From contig NC_133063.1 in the NCBI RefSeq assembly GCF_048771995.1, positions 11,907,563 through 11,971,562 of the forward strand: DNA of 64,000 bases, in the 5' to 3' direction. Below, in pieces: positions 1-13,599 of this stretch. This DNA is from Taeniopygia guttata. Taxonomy: Eukaryota > Chordata > Aves > Passeriformes > Estrildidae. The position numbers and the translations under genes were made by a program. Below the pieces are notes generated by a model. The model saw only the letters and a program-made list of their open reading frames with translations. It did no database searches and was not told the DNA's origin. The first letter of the stretch is position 1, and the number at the start of each line of letters is the position of its first letter.

Positions 1-1269
1 AAATTAACAACTAACAGCCTCTGCTCATCTTCAGCCCTCAGATGTCTCATTGCATGCAGCATATGGAGCAGGTCTGCCCTACACTTTTCTTTTGTGAAGG
101 ATAAACAGTCCCTAAATTTATAAATAAATAGCTTCCCAAACTTCATGGTTGTTTTTTTCTTGAAGGGGGTCACATCTGTCAAAGGCCTTGCAAGTTCTTT
201 GAAAAAAACTGTGAATTGCAATCAGATACACAGAGGCTACATTTCAGTTTTATGTTTCTTCCCTGTTTCATTTTTAATTTTGACTGCATTACTGCCATGC
301 CAGGAAAACATGCCTTTGTCTTTTTCAGGCTGCGTGACTGTGAGTGTGGGTGAGTGTGCATAGCTGGAGCGACAGCCCACATGCTTACAAGATAGACAGA
401 CTTGTTGGCTAATCATCCTGGCTGTGGACAGAGAGAGAGAGAGAGCAAGCAAGAGAACAGCAGCTGAGGTAACTGTGCAGGAATGCAGAGTACCCAGCAC
501 TGATGCCATGCTGAGTTTCGGTCCCTCATGTACACTCAAACAACTAATACTGCATATTAAATCATCATTAAGGTAGAAAAAGTAAATCATAAGTCTTGGA
601 AGAGCGGTATTCCCTTTCCTACAAAAAGATGTGTTCAGGTTTGGCTGTAGAACCGAAACCCATTTCCATACTTCCTCTTTCACACACTGTAGAAAAATCA
701 GTAGTGCCTTTGTAGGTCGGTTTTCTTGAGTTGCTGTGGTTTTTTGAAGAGAGCTGCACACAATGCCTCCTTAAAGGAATCCAGTATTTCAATATGAAGA
801 TCTAGGTGCTGCCTCTAATTAAAAGTACATACCAAAAGTAAACACAGAAACAGTTTCCTGGAGGAGCAGAAGCTCAGCAAAGCTAAAGACAGTTAAATCG
901 TAAGTGAGACACTTTCATCCTACACAGCAAAGAGGGCTGTATCTTGGCTATACCATGCCCACACCTTCCAAAAGGGTATCCAGCATAGGTACTGTGTGTT
1001 TCAGATCCTACAGCAACATGAGCTACACTGATGAGATGCTTATAAAGTCCTGAGGTCGTTCATTATCATGCAAATACCAGGGAAAGTCAAGGGTGAGATA
1101 AATCTCAAAGGACTCCAAAGCATTCGTGCAGCCTCCCAAGGGAGGCAGTCACAAGTGACAAATTTAGTTCTCATCTCAGCACATTGAATTGGACAGAGCT
1201 ACCACTGCAGCAGTTTGGTCTAATGTTCATACTTTCCTATTAAAGCTAAGCATGACATCCCTCCTTTTT

Positions 1270-1289
1270 CAGCAGCAGCAGCAGCAGCA
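1270..1289 (+). repeat. (CAG)n microsatellite
   Basis: About six and a half perfect CAG units are read on the plus strand. They lie in a chance open frame with no other coding evidence, so this is treated as a non-coding microsatellite. Confidence 0.9.
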
Positions 1290-4058
1290 TTTCTGTGAAT
1301 CATGTGAGGGTGGCAGTTTGCAAAACTGTTTTCAGAGGCTTCTTTTTCTCTCTGACTTTCTACTCTTTAAAAATACCCTACTATACAAATACATTCGCAG
1401 AGGCCTCATGGTTCCTTAAGCTTCTAAAAATATTTCTCTGGTGATATTGCATGTTCCTGATGCAATAACACCGTATGCAGAGGAGAGGTTCTCCTAATCC
1501 ATGCTAGGTTTTCTGGTTCTCTCAGAGGGGTGCAAAATTCAGCTATTTCAAATGTCCAGACCTTTTCTGCTTATGCCTGAAAAATGATGGTCAAGCAATT
1601 AAATGTTCCTAGAGAAGGGGCAAGAGTTTTTCTGTTTGGGGGAATTTGTGACAGCAACAGACTGATACTCCCCACAAAAGGGCCAACTTAGAGTTAACTC
1701 TTGTGCAGTTTCATTTACATCTCTCTTCAAGCCATACATCAATGACTAATATGACTAGTGCTCATGTCCATGTAAAGTGATAGGGCCCAAACCAACATTG
1801 CTTCTGTTGTATGATTTGGGTGGGAGGAAAAAACCCTTCAGGTTTACTCAGCTTTATTTGACAGAATTTTGTCAGCTGTTCCTAAGTTTGGGATTCCTGA
1901 ATGTTCAGGGTTCCTTGCTTACTACAACACCAAGGACCTATGAAATAATATTCTTAGCCAAATACCTAAAGATGAAAATGTTTCTTGAAAACTAATACAG
2001 ATGGCATTTTGCTGCAGGTAAAACTTAATTTTGGTTTCAGAGAGCAGCTGTCTTGTGCATCTTTGCTCAGGTCCACAGGTTGAGCTCAGAATTCAGGAAA
2101 CAAGTTGCAGCCTTTGCCTTTAAAGTCTCCTTTAACCTCTGTCCCACCACTACCAGAGAAACAAGCACCAGTCTGGATACAACCCTATATACTGAGATGG
2201 GTCAGTAGGCAAAGGAGGCTCAGAGCCACTTGATCCCCTTGCCAAGTGACACTTAGGTAGTGTAAAGCCTGCACCCCTGGGGTCTCTTCAGCTTGTATAA
2301 GGTAGTACAACCTTCTAGTAGGTGAAATTAGATGACACTGGAAAACACCTGGATTAGAACCTGGAGCTCAATAATTAACATTTGTACTTCTGTTTAACTT
2401 CTTTAAGTTGCAAGATATTTATGCCTCTTCTTTGAACACACCCATATCCTCATCTTGGATGCATCCAAGCATGCAGCTTCTCACAAAGAGCATTCCCTGC
2501 CCAATCACACCAAAACCAATCTTTTTGTGACACACATAGAACTTTGCTTGCCATGTCTCTGAGAGATTTCTGGTTATAGTTTTTTTTAATTTTAATTTCT
2601 CCAAATGAAGTTTAATTGTCCCTCTTCCTTAGTTTAAGTGTACAGATTACTATATAGAATATAGATTACTGCATTAATCAGATACCACCTAAGTTTATTA
2701 CTGAGCTTTGGCATTAATAAGGTGGTTATGGTTACTCTTTTTCTTTCATGAGTGACAATAGCAAGCATTAAATAATTCCAAAATACTACTATCAAAAGCG
2801 TACATTGAACAGCAATAATTTTTTTCCTCACTAGGCAATATAGACTTGATTGAGTTCTAAAGTATAACTCAATCAGGATAAAAGGCCTTTCTTCTGGTCT
2901 AAATTAATAGTGAAGGCTGCAATCTGCTTTTGGAAAAGTCATACTCATTGACATGATTATTGGACTCTACCAATGATACCTCTGCCCTTAAGCAAACAGA
3001 ATATGCATCTTCCCCTTTCACTCTAATGAGGATGAAAGGATCTATAGAAGCAGATTGCAGGGAGCAGAGCAATCTTCTTGTCAGATATTTATATACACTC
3101 CACCAGGGAACTCTACTTTTCTGTATTTCTGGAACATTTTTACTATGATTTTGACAACACACTTGCTATGTATCTATCTCCAGCACCTGAATCTAAATAA
3201 GTTATGTTGAAAACATATATTGTTACTACTGTGCTAGACACAGAAGTTCCCAGGGCTGCAAGTTTCTTAGAAGCTTCACATTTGGGAAGGATCCCTATAG
3301 GCTTGCCCTTTTCTGATGTCCTTCTCTAGACATCTGCTCTTTGTCAGCAATAGAAAAAAAAATATTAGGCAGGATAGACCTTTGTTTTGAACCTGTATGG
3401 TTATGTATTTTGCTGAACTTCGTCCAATAGTCAATCTATATTACTCACTGTTCAAAATGAATGTAAATGCTGGTAAAGGTATTTATGAATAATCAGGTAT
3501 TGCTACAACATTATCTGTAAGGAAGAAAACACTGGTAAGATGTAAATGAAACCAGCAAAGACAGTAGTGACAGACATATATTACCTAATCCATTCTGCCA
3601 ATGTCCAGTATACCCTATGACTTTTTGTATGGATTTTTCTGGTTTACTTTTAAAACTTGTTGAAATGCAGCATAGCAGACTCCATCATTGGTATATCTCA
3701 TCTAATTGGTATCTACAAAAATAATAAATATAAAGAAGTGTTAAAATAAAAATACACCCCAAACAAACTGTAAGCAACTGGAAGGACAATTTATCTTTCA
3801 GGAATAGATCAGATCTTAAAATTAACATTATAATTTTTCTCTTTTGTTTTAATGATTTTTTTTTAACAACGGTTTAGGCACCAATAACTGCATCAAAGAG
3901 GGACATTAGATAAGAAAAAAACATGTATTCTTAAATATTGCCTGTGCTTTCTAACTGTGTACAGTCAATCTCTGCTACTTGGAAGCAGAAAGTCAGTAAG
4001 AAGTGCAAAAAAGGAGAAGGGCTGGTATTAAGGCACTTCTAGCAGGGATTATTATTAC

Positions 4059-4083
4059 GGGCAATTAAGCTACATAATTGCCC
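4059..4083. repeat. Inverted repeat with paired TAATT cores
   Basis: Two perfect 9-base arms, GGGCAATTA and TAATTGCCC, are separated by a 7-base spacer. Each arm contains a TAATT/AATTA homeodomain core, so the site could bind a homeodomain dimer. A role as an enhancer element is inference only. Confidence 0.45.
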
Positions 4084-7000
4084 CAGGAGAGGAAATCATC
4101 TGCTGCTAAGAAACAAAGAAACCTTAGTTTCTAGAAACAGCCCTTTACCAGCTGATATGCTGCTGCTGTGGAAGGCTTTATGTAAGTATGTTTGGTAACC
4201 TCAATTGTGGTTTATATTCAGTTTTCATTTCAGTAAACCATATGCCTGTGGAAGATTAGAATGTTACTGCAAGAAGCTGAATCAGGTGGTTGCTTTCTTC
4301 TGCACTTATCACTAATGGAAATTTTATCTCCAGCTTGTGGAAGGAACTGCTGCTTCTGAAGTTTCCCACTAGTCTGGTATTCTTCATAGCTTCAGGGAGT
4401 AATGGGGAACTTGTCCATGTTACACTTTCAGCAGACAAGCAATGGGGTCAGTGTAGATAAATCATCTGGGCAATGGGGAGCCCTGTGAGGCTGGGGCAGA
4501 GAGGAAGCCCATTCCCTTCCTGTGGGGCAGGAGAGTGGGTGGACTGGGTGCTTTGGCCACGTTGGGATCCCTGGGTCCAAAACACCCCTGAGGCCATTAC
4601 ACCTTTGGTTTCTCAGAGAGTGACAGCAGTGACACACTTCATACCCCGTCCTGCTTTAACTTCGGCCCCTGCCAAAGAGGTACTGCAGGAACCTCAAGAG
4701 GACAACCAAATCCTACAGGAAGGCTCCTAGAAAGCCTGGAGTAACCTGCTTCTGGACAGGGAAGCTGCAGGGATGTGTCTGAAACTGTGGGCTCTGCAGA
4801 AGCAGCAGTACAGGATGTGGGCCTAAACGGGAGAAATGCAGGTTTGGGAGGTGGGGAACCAGTTCTTGCAAAATGTCCCCAGCCAGCCAAGGCTTGCACA
4901 GTAACGTCAGCATTTCTGGGAGCGGAGCACGCTCCAACATCTTCTCCACGGGGTCCTCCGGCATCGGGCCTGCATGGGTTTATTATCATAATTACGCTGC
5001 AATTTGCTTCAATGACACACCACAGTAAGTTATTAGTAATTCAGGTGAAGGTACAGAAAGGCCAGTCAAATATTTACCACGTAAACAAAGCATCATGTTA
5101 TCCTTCAGACCCATGTGGATGCTCACATGTAACTTGCATGATGCAGCAGTGCTGGTATAATGTCCACAAGCTCTGTGCCTGTTTTCTCCTGGATGTCTTA
5201 AAATCTGATTGTGCATGCTGCCAGATTCTGTTTCTGAAGCTGAATCATTCAGAAATCCTTCCTTCAAAGATGATTTTATGGAATATGTAATAAGTTATGA
5301 GCACATGCAGCAGGCTTGGCACCAGACAGGACACTGAGCTGTTGTCACATATCTGGACAACAGCATTTATAGATCTTGTAGGACTTGGTTATTTTCAAGA
5401 GTTCTGGTCCAGCTGGTTCAAATATTCATTACAGAACCTCATATAAACTATTCAGTCCTGCAATCATAGGCATAGGATGTGTCTTTTTGCCACCAAACTC
5501 CAGTGACCACTTCCATACCTGATGCCTCCCACTCAGCCATCTATCTACAGCTGTTCCTCCCTAAAAGGGAATTTTACTGCTTCTGCATTCAGACTAGGTA
5601 GAACACCACTAAGCTCCTCTGGCAAATCAGATACAAAACAACATGTATTTCTTAGTGGTTAGACATAAAATAATCAGGAACACCAAAACTTTTTTATGCC
5701 ATTCCTTTGAAAAACTCCATGTTACTTTTACCTGCTTGGTAAGCTACTCTTGCACAGCTCCTTCCTTTCTTGCTGGAATAAATTCAGTGCTATCTCATCG
5801 GCTCCTGCATGTCAGATGCCAAACCATGAGCCCTAGACACCAACTGAACTGACAACTGTTGAAAACATAACACAAAACAAATAGTTATTTGAAAGTGCAG
5901 TCTAGAAGTACGTGTAGAGGAGGTACAAGAGTCAAGAAACCCTTTGCATAGTTTTCTGAGACTTGCTGTTGTTTTTCCACTAAGTGACCTGCCCCATGGG
6001 AACTGTGCAACACAGGCAGACCTTCGTAGCACAGCATCGAATTTGTTGGTTTGTTTCTCCCATTGTAACAGGCCGGCTTGCTGAGAGAGGAAAACCAGGG
6101 AATTCCATTCTGCAGCAGTGTTCTAGTGGTAAATTTTCTTCTGACAAAAGTTGGAGCAGAGCACACGGAGACAAAATACCAACTGATTTATATAGTGTCA
6201 GATTTGAATCATTCTGCATCTTCTTCCTACATGTATATGAACCAAAGCTTATATGTGAGAAGCTATTTCCATATACCCTACAAGGATATGTATATATTTA
6301 GTTAAATGCAGTGTTTCTCCTCTGGAAATATGTCCAAATTATTTTACAAGTACAACTACCATAATTCAGTGTTAGTGTTATTTATCTATTCTCTTTTATT
6401 TAGCCACCCAGCTTCTCCAGTGCTTCTCAGGGCTTAGCTCTAAATTAGGAATTATTTTACATATTATATATATTTGAAGAGAAGAAAAATATTATAAAAT
6501 TCAAGGTGTACCTTAGCATAGGGGTAAAAACACAACATATTTCCTAATTAGACAATATTTTCACATGTGTTACAGGCTATGGAGAATGGCTGTGTACCTG
6601 AAAGCTGATTTAGATGCTATAAAAGCAAAGAAGTGGCACTTTAAAAAAGTTATTTAAATCAAAAAAACAGATTCAGAAACTGAAAACATCTCTTTCCAGA
6701 GAGCCATGCAATTTACCTTTGCTGTAAATTAGACTTGATAGCCACATGGTTGGAGAGACCTGGAACAATTTCTGTCATCACACTTGATAGGCAGAAAGCA
6801 TGCTTCTATTACCTGTGGCCCCATAAGACAATCAAAAGCACCTGATTTTACACTTGTACAATACAGTCTGACTTTGTGAGGCAGTGACCTCTGCAAGGCT
6901 AAGCCTGGTTTCAGTGGGAGTGAGTGATTCTGATCCCAGACAAGACAGGCTGTGTACAGCCTTTCTATCATTCCTCTGCAGGAGGTGTAGCTTCCAGATA

Positions 7001-8900
7001 AAATGGTAATTTAGTACAAACCATGCAGTGCTTGTTATTGCTTTCTTCATCCTCAAATTGCTTGAAGAACTGCAAAACATTTGTAAACAGAAACAGAAAC
7101 AGAGCAGCATGTGAGACAGAGAGCATCTTTGCATTAGCAAAAAATGCAACTGATACTTCAGGAAAAGGGAAGTGCTTTACCATCCTTCCATTTTTAACCA
7201 CATACAGCTTCACTCCTCACATACCTTAAACACGTCTTCAACAGCACAGAAGCACCTACTGACATAATGCAATTTTTTGTTGCATTGACACCTATATCTG
7301 GAAAAATAGCTTAGAGTAAGCAGGTTGCTTTAAACATAGGGAAACATAAAGCACAGAAATGTTATACAAGACCAAAGACAAGACCAATTGTGGCACTGGT
7401 GTAAGATCTCTCACTTGGGAGAGACAATCTCCTACTATGCAACAAGATGCATCACTTTGCACTTACTATATTTTAAAAATGGTTTGTGATATTGCCACAA
7501 TTTAATTCAGGGATTCAGATCTTAATGGAAGGTTTTCTCTTGGGGTATTCATCCTTATGACATCTGGAAATAATCTGCAACTATTTTGTTCCTTTGCACC
7601 TGTTTAGAAAGTCCAGCTGCATGAGTGGCAGCTGGAGTGGACAGCTCCACGTGGGGTAGCCCCTGCTCTGGCCAGCACAGGATCTGTGCAGTGGCACAGC
7701 AGCAGGGCTGGAGCATCACGCATGGCTCATGAAGCCACCTGCTCCTCAGGCACAAAGGCATCAGGCCAGGCAAAGCTGTCCTGACGCTGCCAGTTGGGCA
7801 GTGCTGGCCTATTACAAAAACTACCTTTGGCAACCACTTCTAGAAATAGTCCCATTCATCGTTCTTGCCTCAGAAACAATTAAATTCAGCAAGCTGCTGC
7901 CAAAGCAGATTTTTAACCCTGTTAATTCAGAGCATGCAATTGTTTAAACAAATTGGTATGAGTATTACACTAAAATCACTTCTTTTGTGAAAAGTAGGCC
8001 AACGTACTTCTCTTCTTTGGCTGCCAAGGCTTGCCTATTTACTCTTAATCAGCAAATAATTGTGCTGTATGTACCTCAAGTGTGGTCCCGTGAACTGAAT
8101 GCTCAATGGCAGCTGGAAAGCATTAGAGTCCCTCAGAGTATGTCTTCTGGCTTGGTTTCTTGATTTCATGAGAAATCCTGATTGCATGGTCCAGGTCTGT
8201 TCTGCTGTGTGAGCCAAAGCAGGCCAGCAGGAGAAGATCCACAGGTTAATTCCAGCCACTTGACTGATCCAAGCTAAAACATTTAATGCAGGTGTGCCCT
8301 TACAGTACGCATTCTTAAGGAGAGGAGCAAAGCCTCAATCAAGGCAAGTTTATGGCTATACAGCTAAATAAGTTTAGCTGTAAGCTGGAGAGTTTTGGCT
8401 CTAGGCTCACAGTTGAGCATATCAGTATCTAAATGCACTTAGTACATGTCTTCTTTCTGAAATGCAAATTTGAAACTTTGGGCCTTAGCCATGTCTGCAT
8501 TTAAAGAGAAGTTACTAAGCACCATTGCTTCATGCTGGCTTCAACAGGATGTGAAAATTATATTCGTATTGTTTAGATACCCCCAAAATGAGAATAGGAA
8601 GCAAAACTTGAATTCCGCACTCTGAAAATTCTTTAATTCAAGGTCTAGTGGGACAGAAACTTCTTGTGATATTAAAATTCATATTACATGTTCTTTGTTA
8701 AATTTTGTCACTATTCTACAATGGATTATAATACATGGGACTTCCTACCAGGGTTATGCTTTTGTCAAAATAATATTCAAAAAAGGTAGCTTTTTTCTTG
8801 CCAGTAGTAGCTCAGAGGCAATATAAAAACAGAAACTAAACTTCCTGTTATTTTCTACAGCTATCTCTCCAATCCCAGGGAGAAAAGCAAGTAACCATCC

Positions 8901-8945
8901 AACAAAACCAAAACAAAAAAACCCAAAACAAAACCAAAAAAATAA
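8901..8945 (+). repeat. A-rich (AAAAC)n-like low-complexity tract
   Basis: This run contains only A and C, with irregular AAAAC and AAACC units. No retroposon body was recognised directly 5' of it. Confidence 0.8.
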
Positions 8946-11900
8946 TTGAACAAACTAATTTTGAATTAGTGGTGTGTGTTGATACTAATATTGCAAAGTC
9001 ATGATTTCAAAGTAAAGTCAGCCCTACAGAGAGCTGACACACAGAATGAAATAACAGAAAGAAATAATTTTGTATTATTTTCAGGCATATAAAGAAAATA
9101 AGCTTGGCAAAATGATCATATGCCAATGCAATTGAAAACTGGAGGAGATACTATAACCACTGTAACTATGATATATGGAATCTGATCATACTTTTAAAGA
9201 TACTGATACATTCAAATTAATATTTCACATACATTCCAATAGTCAAAAAGTTGTGTATAATGCTATCTTATTGCAGAACAATGCAGAAAATGCAAGCAAT
9301 CATTCATTCAGTATGAAATAATTTTACAAGAAGTAACACAGTTTTTTCAATATCCTATTGTTGCATTTTCAGATTTTACTAAGTGTGAGTAAATGGCTGA
9401 TGAAATGGAGAAGGAATAAGCAGGAATGAAAAGCAGTTTTCATAAAAGCCTGTAGAAAGAATGGCTCTAGTGGGGTGTATGTACTGTCTGTACAGCTCCA
9501 TCCCTCTGCCAGCCTTGGGTTCTGCCACTGCTGCTGTGCAGTGAATGAAGTCTTGTGGATGCATAGTCATGAGCCCAGCTGTCCACAATGTGTGCCCCTT
9601 CGAGGAGCACAATGCTCACACATCCTTCTCTGCTCATCTCCCTTCCACACACATGTGATGGCATTTGCTTCCACTTGTAAGGTACTGCCTGCATACTTGC
9701 CTTGTTTTAACACATGTATGCTCTTTCCTTATGATGTCAGGGCATCTGAGAGCTGGCATAAATAGTTTTGTTGAGATGAGCCAGGTCTCCCTCATGTGTC
9801 AGACAGCAGTGCTATGGCACTAGCAATTTTGCGAAGATCTTCTTACAGAACTTACATTAATCCAAACAGCCTCCACCTATAACTAAAACTCCACCGGTGT
9901 GCAGAAATCTAAGCTCCTTCCCTGAGCATCCAGAGCTACAAACACTGTTTATATCATCCAGCATATGCACAGATTTTATGCAAACTTTATTTTGTGCAGT
10001 AGTTTGCCTTCCTCTCCATAATATTCCTTTTATTATCTTCTTTTTTGTATTTTCTACTCCACAGGAAGAGGAAGCATTGTTTACAACTGCATGCCAGTAT
10101 TCATACATATATTCTGATAAGGTGATAATGCAGTTAACATAGCACAAAGTAAAACTGTCAGGCATCTGAAGAGATGACTATCTATAACCACAAAGGGAGA
10201 AAGGTAAAGTGATGCACAGAAGTGTAACAGGAAGAAAACACCATTAAGAGAAGCAAACCACATATGAAGAGAAATTCCTGTCAGTCATTACCATTAGGTG
10301 GTGAAATAGATACACAGAAAAAAATGCAAAGTTGCTCAAAAAAAATTAAATTAAATTTTATACATCACTTCATTAAAAAAACGTACCTAGAAATATAGTC
10401 AGCACAACAGCAAAGCTATGATGACAATATTGAAATACACAGTTTTTATTACCTAGTAGCACACAAGTGAAGAGCCTGATGGAAAGCAAAGCCAGAAGGA
10501 CTATCAATCTGTTAACTCCACTCCATGTCCTGCACCTCAGCTGATCATATCCTGAAGAGCCACCTTTATTATTAACAACTATTACCTTCAGTCTCCTCCC
10601 CAGAGCCCCCTGACATGGCCACCATGGCACAGCACAAGCCAGCCTGTGCAGACTGTGCAAACAGCTGGGAGGGGGACACCTTGGCAGAGCTCCCAGCGGT
10701 TCTGGAAACACATAGTGCCTCTCTCCTGGGGACTTCTGTCTTCTGGGAAGGCAAAGTACATGCATATTGCTCACAGACACAAGAGATTAGTGTTGCAACC
10801 TCCAGATCTCCCAGGTACTTGACAAAACATCCTGGACACCTGATGAGCCAACCATCTCCCAACCAGCTGTCCCCATTACAGTCAACAATACCCAAGCCTA
10901 CTCTCTATCTTTAACAAATGTATAGTTGCACTTTGTGCAGTTATATATCTGAGCATGTAAAGATATAGATACCAGCTGCTGAATTTTTGTTACATTAAGG
11001 AGAGTTGATCATTACAGAGGCTTGCAGCAGCACATAACTTGCATGTCAGAGCTGCCTTAATAACACTTATTAGTGCAGCACTGCATTAGTAACACTTGCA
11101 GACTAACTCAGATTTGTACAATTTGCATTACAGTGTATTTGCAGAGATCAATAAGAGATTTCAGGAGAACCATAGAGGTCACTAAAATAAGAAATTGTGT
11201 ACCTCTCATGTGGCACACTTAGTTTCACAAGGCTGAAGGAGGAGGTCACCCTCCCATCTTTCATAAGACTAGAGGAAACATCCTCACAAGAGTATTTTGG
11301 TGTTGCCCCACTAACTTCCTTGTTTGCTGCGTAGTATACTCCTTCCATGAAAGCTGGGAAGTTAAACTTCCCACCAGGTACCACTATCGATGCCTACTGT
11401 CTCAGTCAACAAACCAGTTACACTTACTCTCTGCTATCCTTTAATGATTTATGTAATTGCATACATGCATGAGAACTTCCTTTAGTCTTCTCAGGCTCGT
11501 TTAAACCATTCAAGGCTGTAAAGTACTGCTTACACTTCACATTGAAGTTGAATTCAGGACAGTCCACTTTAATCTGTTCTTGGCTCTGAGTACTGATTAG
11601 GCCCCAAGCAAAGAGCAGAAATATGTTTCTTGGCTGTAAAATTAAGAAACCTGCACTTGCTAAGAGAAAAAAATATAAAAATGTCGAAAAAAGCACCCAC
11701 TCTTGATACGTTCTGTGTAGCAGGGCAACTGCCTTAAAGGCAGTTTCTGTTATCACAGCTGCCAGAGTTGTTTATTCTCTTGCTTCTCCATATGACTTTT
11801 CTCAAAGTCCTAGACAGACACCAGTTGCTGAGTGCGGGTTAAGTAGAAAAACAGGCTGTGCAGAAACTTCTGTATCTTAAGTGCAAAAATTAATACTTAG

Positions 11901-13034
11901 AGAGGTCTGAGGCCCCACAGTGTTTACTTCAGCCTAAGCGCTGGTTATGCTGCCAGCCCACAGCCTCTCATGACACAGTGACAAAGGCCAAACACTGGTA
12001 GATACCGCCTGTACAAGGAAGCATATCCCAGGAATGCTGGAGCTGAATTTGAACTTCCCTTATCGGGAACAATGAAACTGAGAGCAAGCAGCTTCCTTGC
12101 TCAAGTGGAAATTACCACTTTTCAGCAAGTGCTACTGTCAATCACTGCAAGCCAGCCCAGAGGAAATGCAATTGTGATAACTGAGTGGTTTTAGTGCCTA
12201 TAAAGGAAGTGAGTAGTTTAGCTTTCTTGCTCTGTGGAGAGGGGATTATTACTGTGCCATTTTAATGTCAAGTCCTGGAGCATATGCATAGTTTGTGCAC
12301 AAAAATGGGGTGATGTTTTCCCTTTTAACATAGGGCCAAATCAACCCACCCATATTAACTTTTCATGACAGAATGTCTAAAAAGTGCCACACCATCCTTA
12401 AATTGTTTTGGACTTAATTTGGTGTTGTCATGCAATTAGGTTTCACAAAATTGGCTTCTGGACTGACAGCTTCTATTGTTAGAGCATATGGCAATCAGAG
12501 AGCAGCTTGTGGCAGATGTGATGTTTATTCACCATTTGCTAGTTTTAGATTTAATGATGTCATTCTAATCAAAGCAAATGTTAGATGTGTTTGACATCTA
12601 AGGAGCTCTGCAGCCCCCCCATCATGTTTAAGCCACTTCTGTCAAGTGGAAACACATCAGCTCTGAATGCATCTAAGTCATATTTAAGAATCAATGATGC
12701 AATTTACTGGGGGTCTGTATTCCAAAAATCCATGTTTCTAACATGCATTGTGCTCCTCCAGCAGACTACAAAGACCTGCTATTACAATAAGTAAGCTCAT
12801 TAGGCATGCGACTCCTTCGTCTTGCAAGCTGTTGCGATAAGCAGCTGTTACAAGAGGGTAAAAGGTTGAATTATCAACTTGGACAGCACAGCACTTCATT
12901 CAGCCAGCCCAGCAAAGTATTTGAGCAATAACTCCATTACTGTGAAGCAGATCTTTGACTACAGCACACAAGCAAAACATCAGCAGTATTTCAGTGACAT
13001 GCTTCCCCACACCCAGCAAGCAAGACACTCCCAG

Positions 13035-13599
13035 AAATTAATTGTCAAAAATTTATTATGAAAGCTTCAATAGCAGCAAATATTTCAATAAAAGTTATTG
13101 CAGTATTAAAACAGATCTGCAGAGTGACCCATGAGGCCTGTTGAAGTCTGACTGCTTTGGAATATCTGCATTTGTCTTAGAAAGCAATCCCCAATACTCC
13201 ATAAATATTGATACTTTTCTGGTGTGTTTTGCAGACAGCACCAACAGTTCCTAGTTACAGTACTCTATCCAGTCCTTCTGGAAAGTTTTGGCCCACTTCC
13301 CTCAACTTTCCCTCTCCCTTCTGAAACAGCTCCACATAGCCAAACTTGCAATACTTCTTTCAGTTCCATGGTATGTCAGCCTCTCCACGGTTGCAGCCTA
13401 CTGAGGCTCACTGGTGAGATGAGCTGTTTTCCTCTTTCTTCTCTGTAAGAGCCCACTGCATGCCAGTCTGAGGCACTTTAATCCAGTCTCTTGACCAGGC
13501 TAATCCATGGAATCAGCAGCTTGTTGCACATTTTGGTGAACGCACAGCACGTTGAGAATGCAACAAAGGTTTGAGCCTCCCCGGTGCACCAGGTGACCA
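13035..13599 (-). other. GADD45G: GADD45G 3' untranslated region
   Basis: This region runs from the stop codon of the last exon to just past an AATAAA signal, about 565 nt, which suits the short 3' UTR of this gene family. Its minus strand contains one UAUUUAU heptamer (complement of 13201-13207). Such a motif is a possible AU-rich instability element, in keeping with the known rapid turnover of GADD45 mRNAs. The exact cleavage site is not visible and is placed 10-25 nt after the signal. Confidence 0.7.
13052..13057 (-). terminator. GADD45G: GADD45G polyadenylation signal AATAAA
   Basis: A canonical AATAAA is read on the minus strand (TTTATT on plus) about 545 nt after the stop codon. It is the first canonical signal downstream of the coding region. 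Confidence 0.65.

Larger units (their letters stand above)
1..13034. other. Intergenic region left of GADD45G
   Basis: This stretch is AT-rich and I can support no gene in it. Open frames are short, lack recognisable domains and are not joined by convincing splice sites. It holds a few simple repeats (a GA run at 431-445, a CAG run at 1270-1289, an A/C-rich tract at 8901-8945) and a homeodomain-type inverted repeat at 4059-4083. I saw no CR1 or LTR copy here. In other vertebrates the region beyond the 3' end of GADD45G is a long gene desert, so regulatory elements are likely, but single-sequence inspection cannot place them. Confidence 0.6.

Noticed and set aside
10615-10914. 99-residue plus-strand frame with a good Kozak context (GCCACCATGGC)
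   Set aside because: The context is good but the encoded sequence has no recognised domain, no splice structure and an overlapping frame on the other strand.
11424-11756. 110-residue minus-strand frame with a hydrophobic start, near a second frame at 11148-11384
   Set aside because: It suggested a secreted protein, but no cysteine pattern or family motif fits and no convincing splice sites join the two frames.
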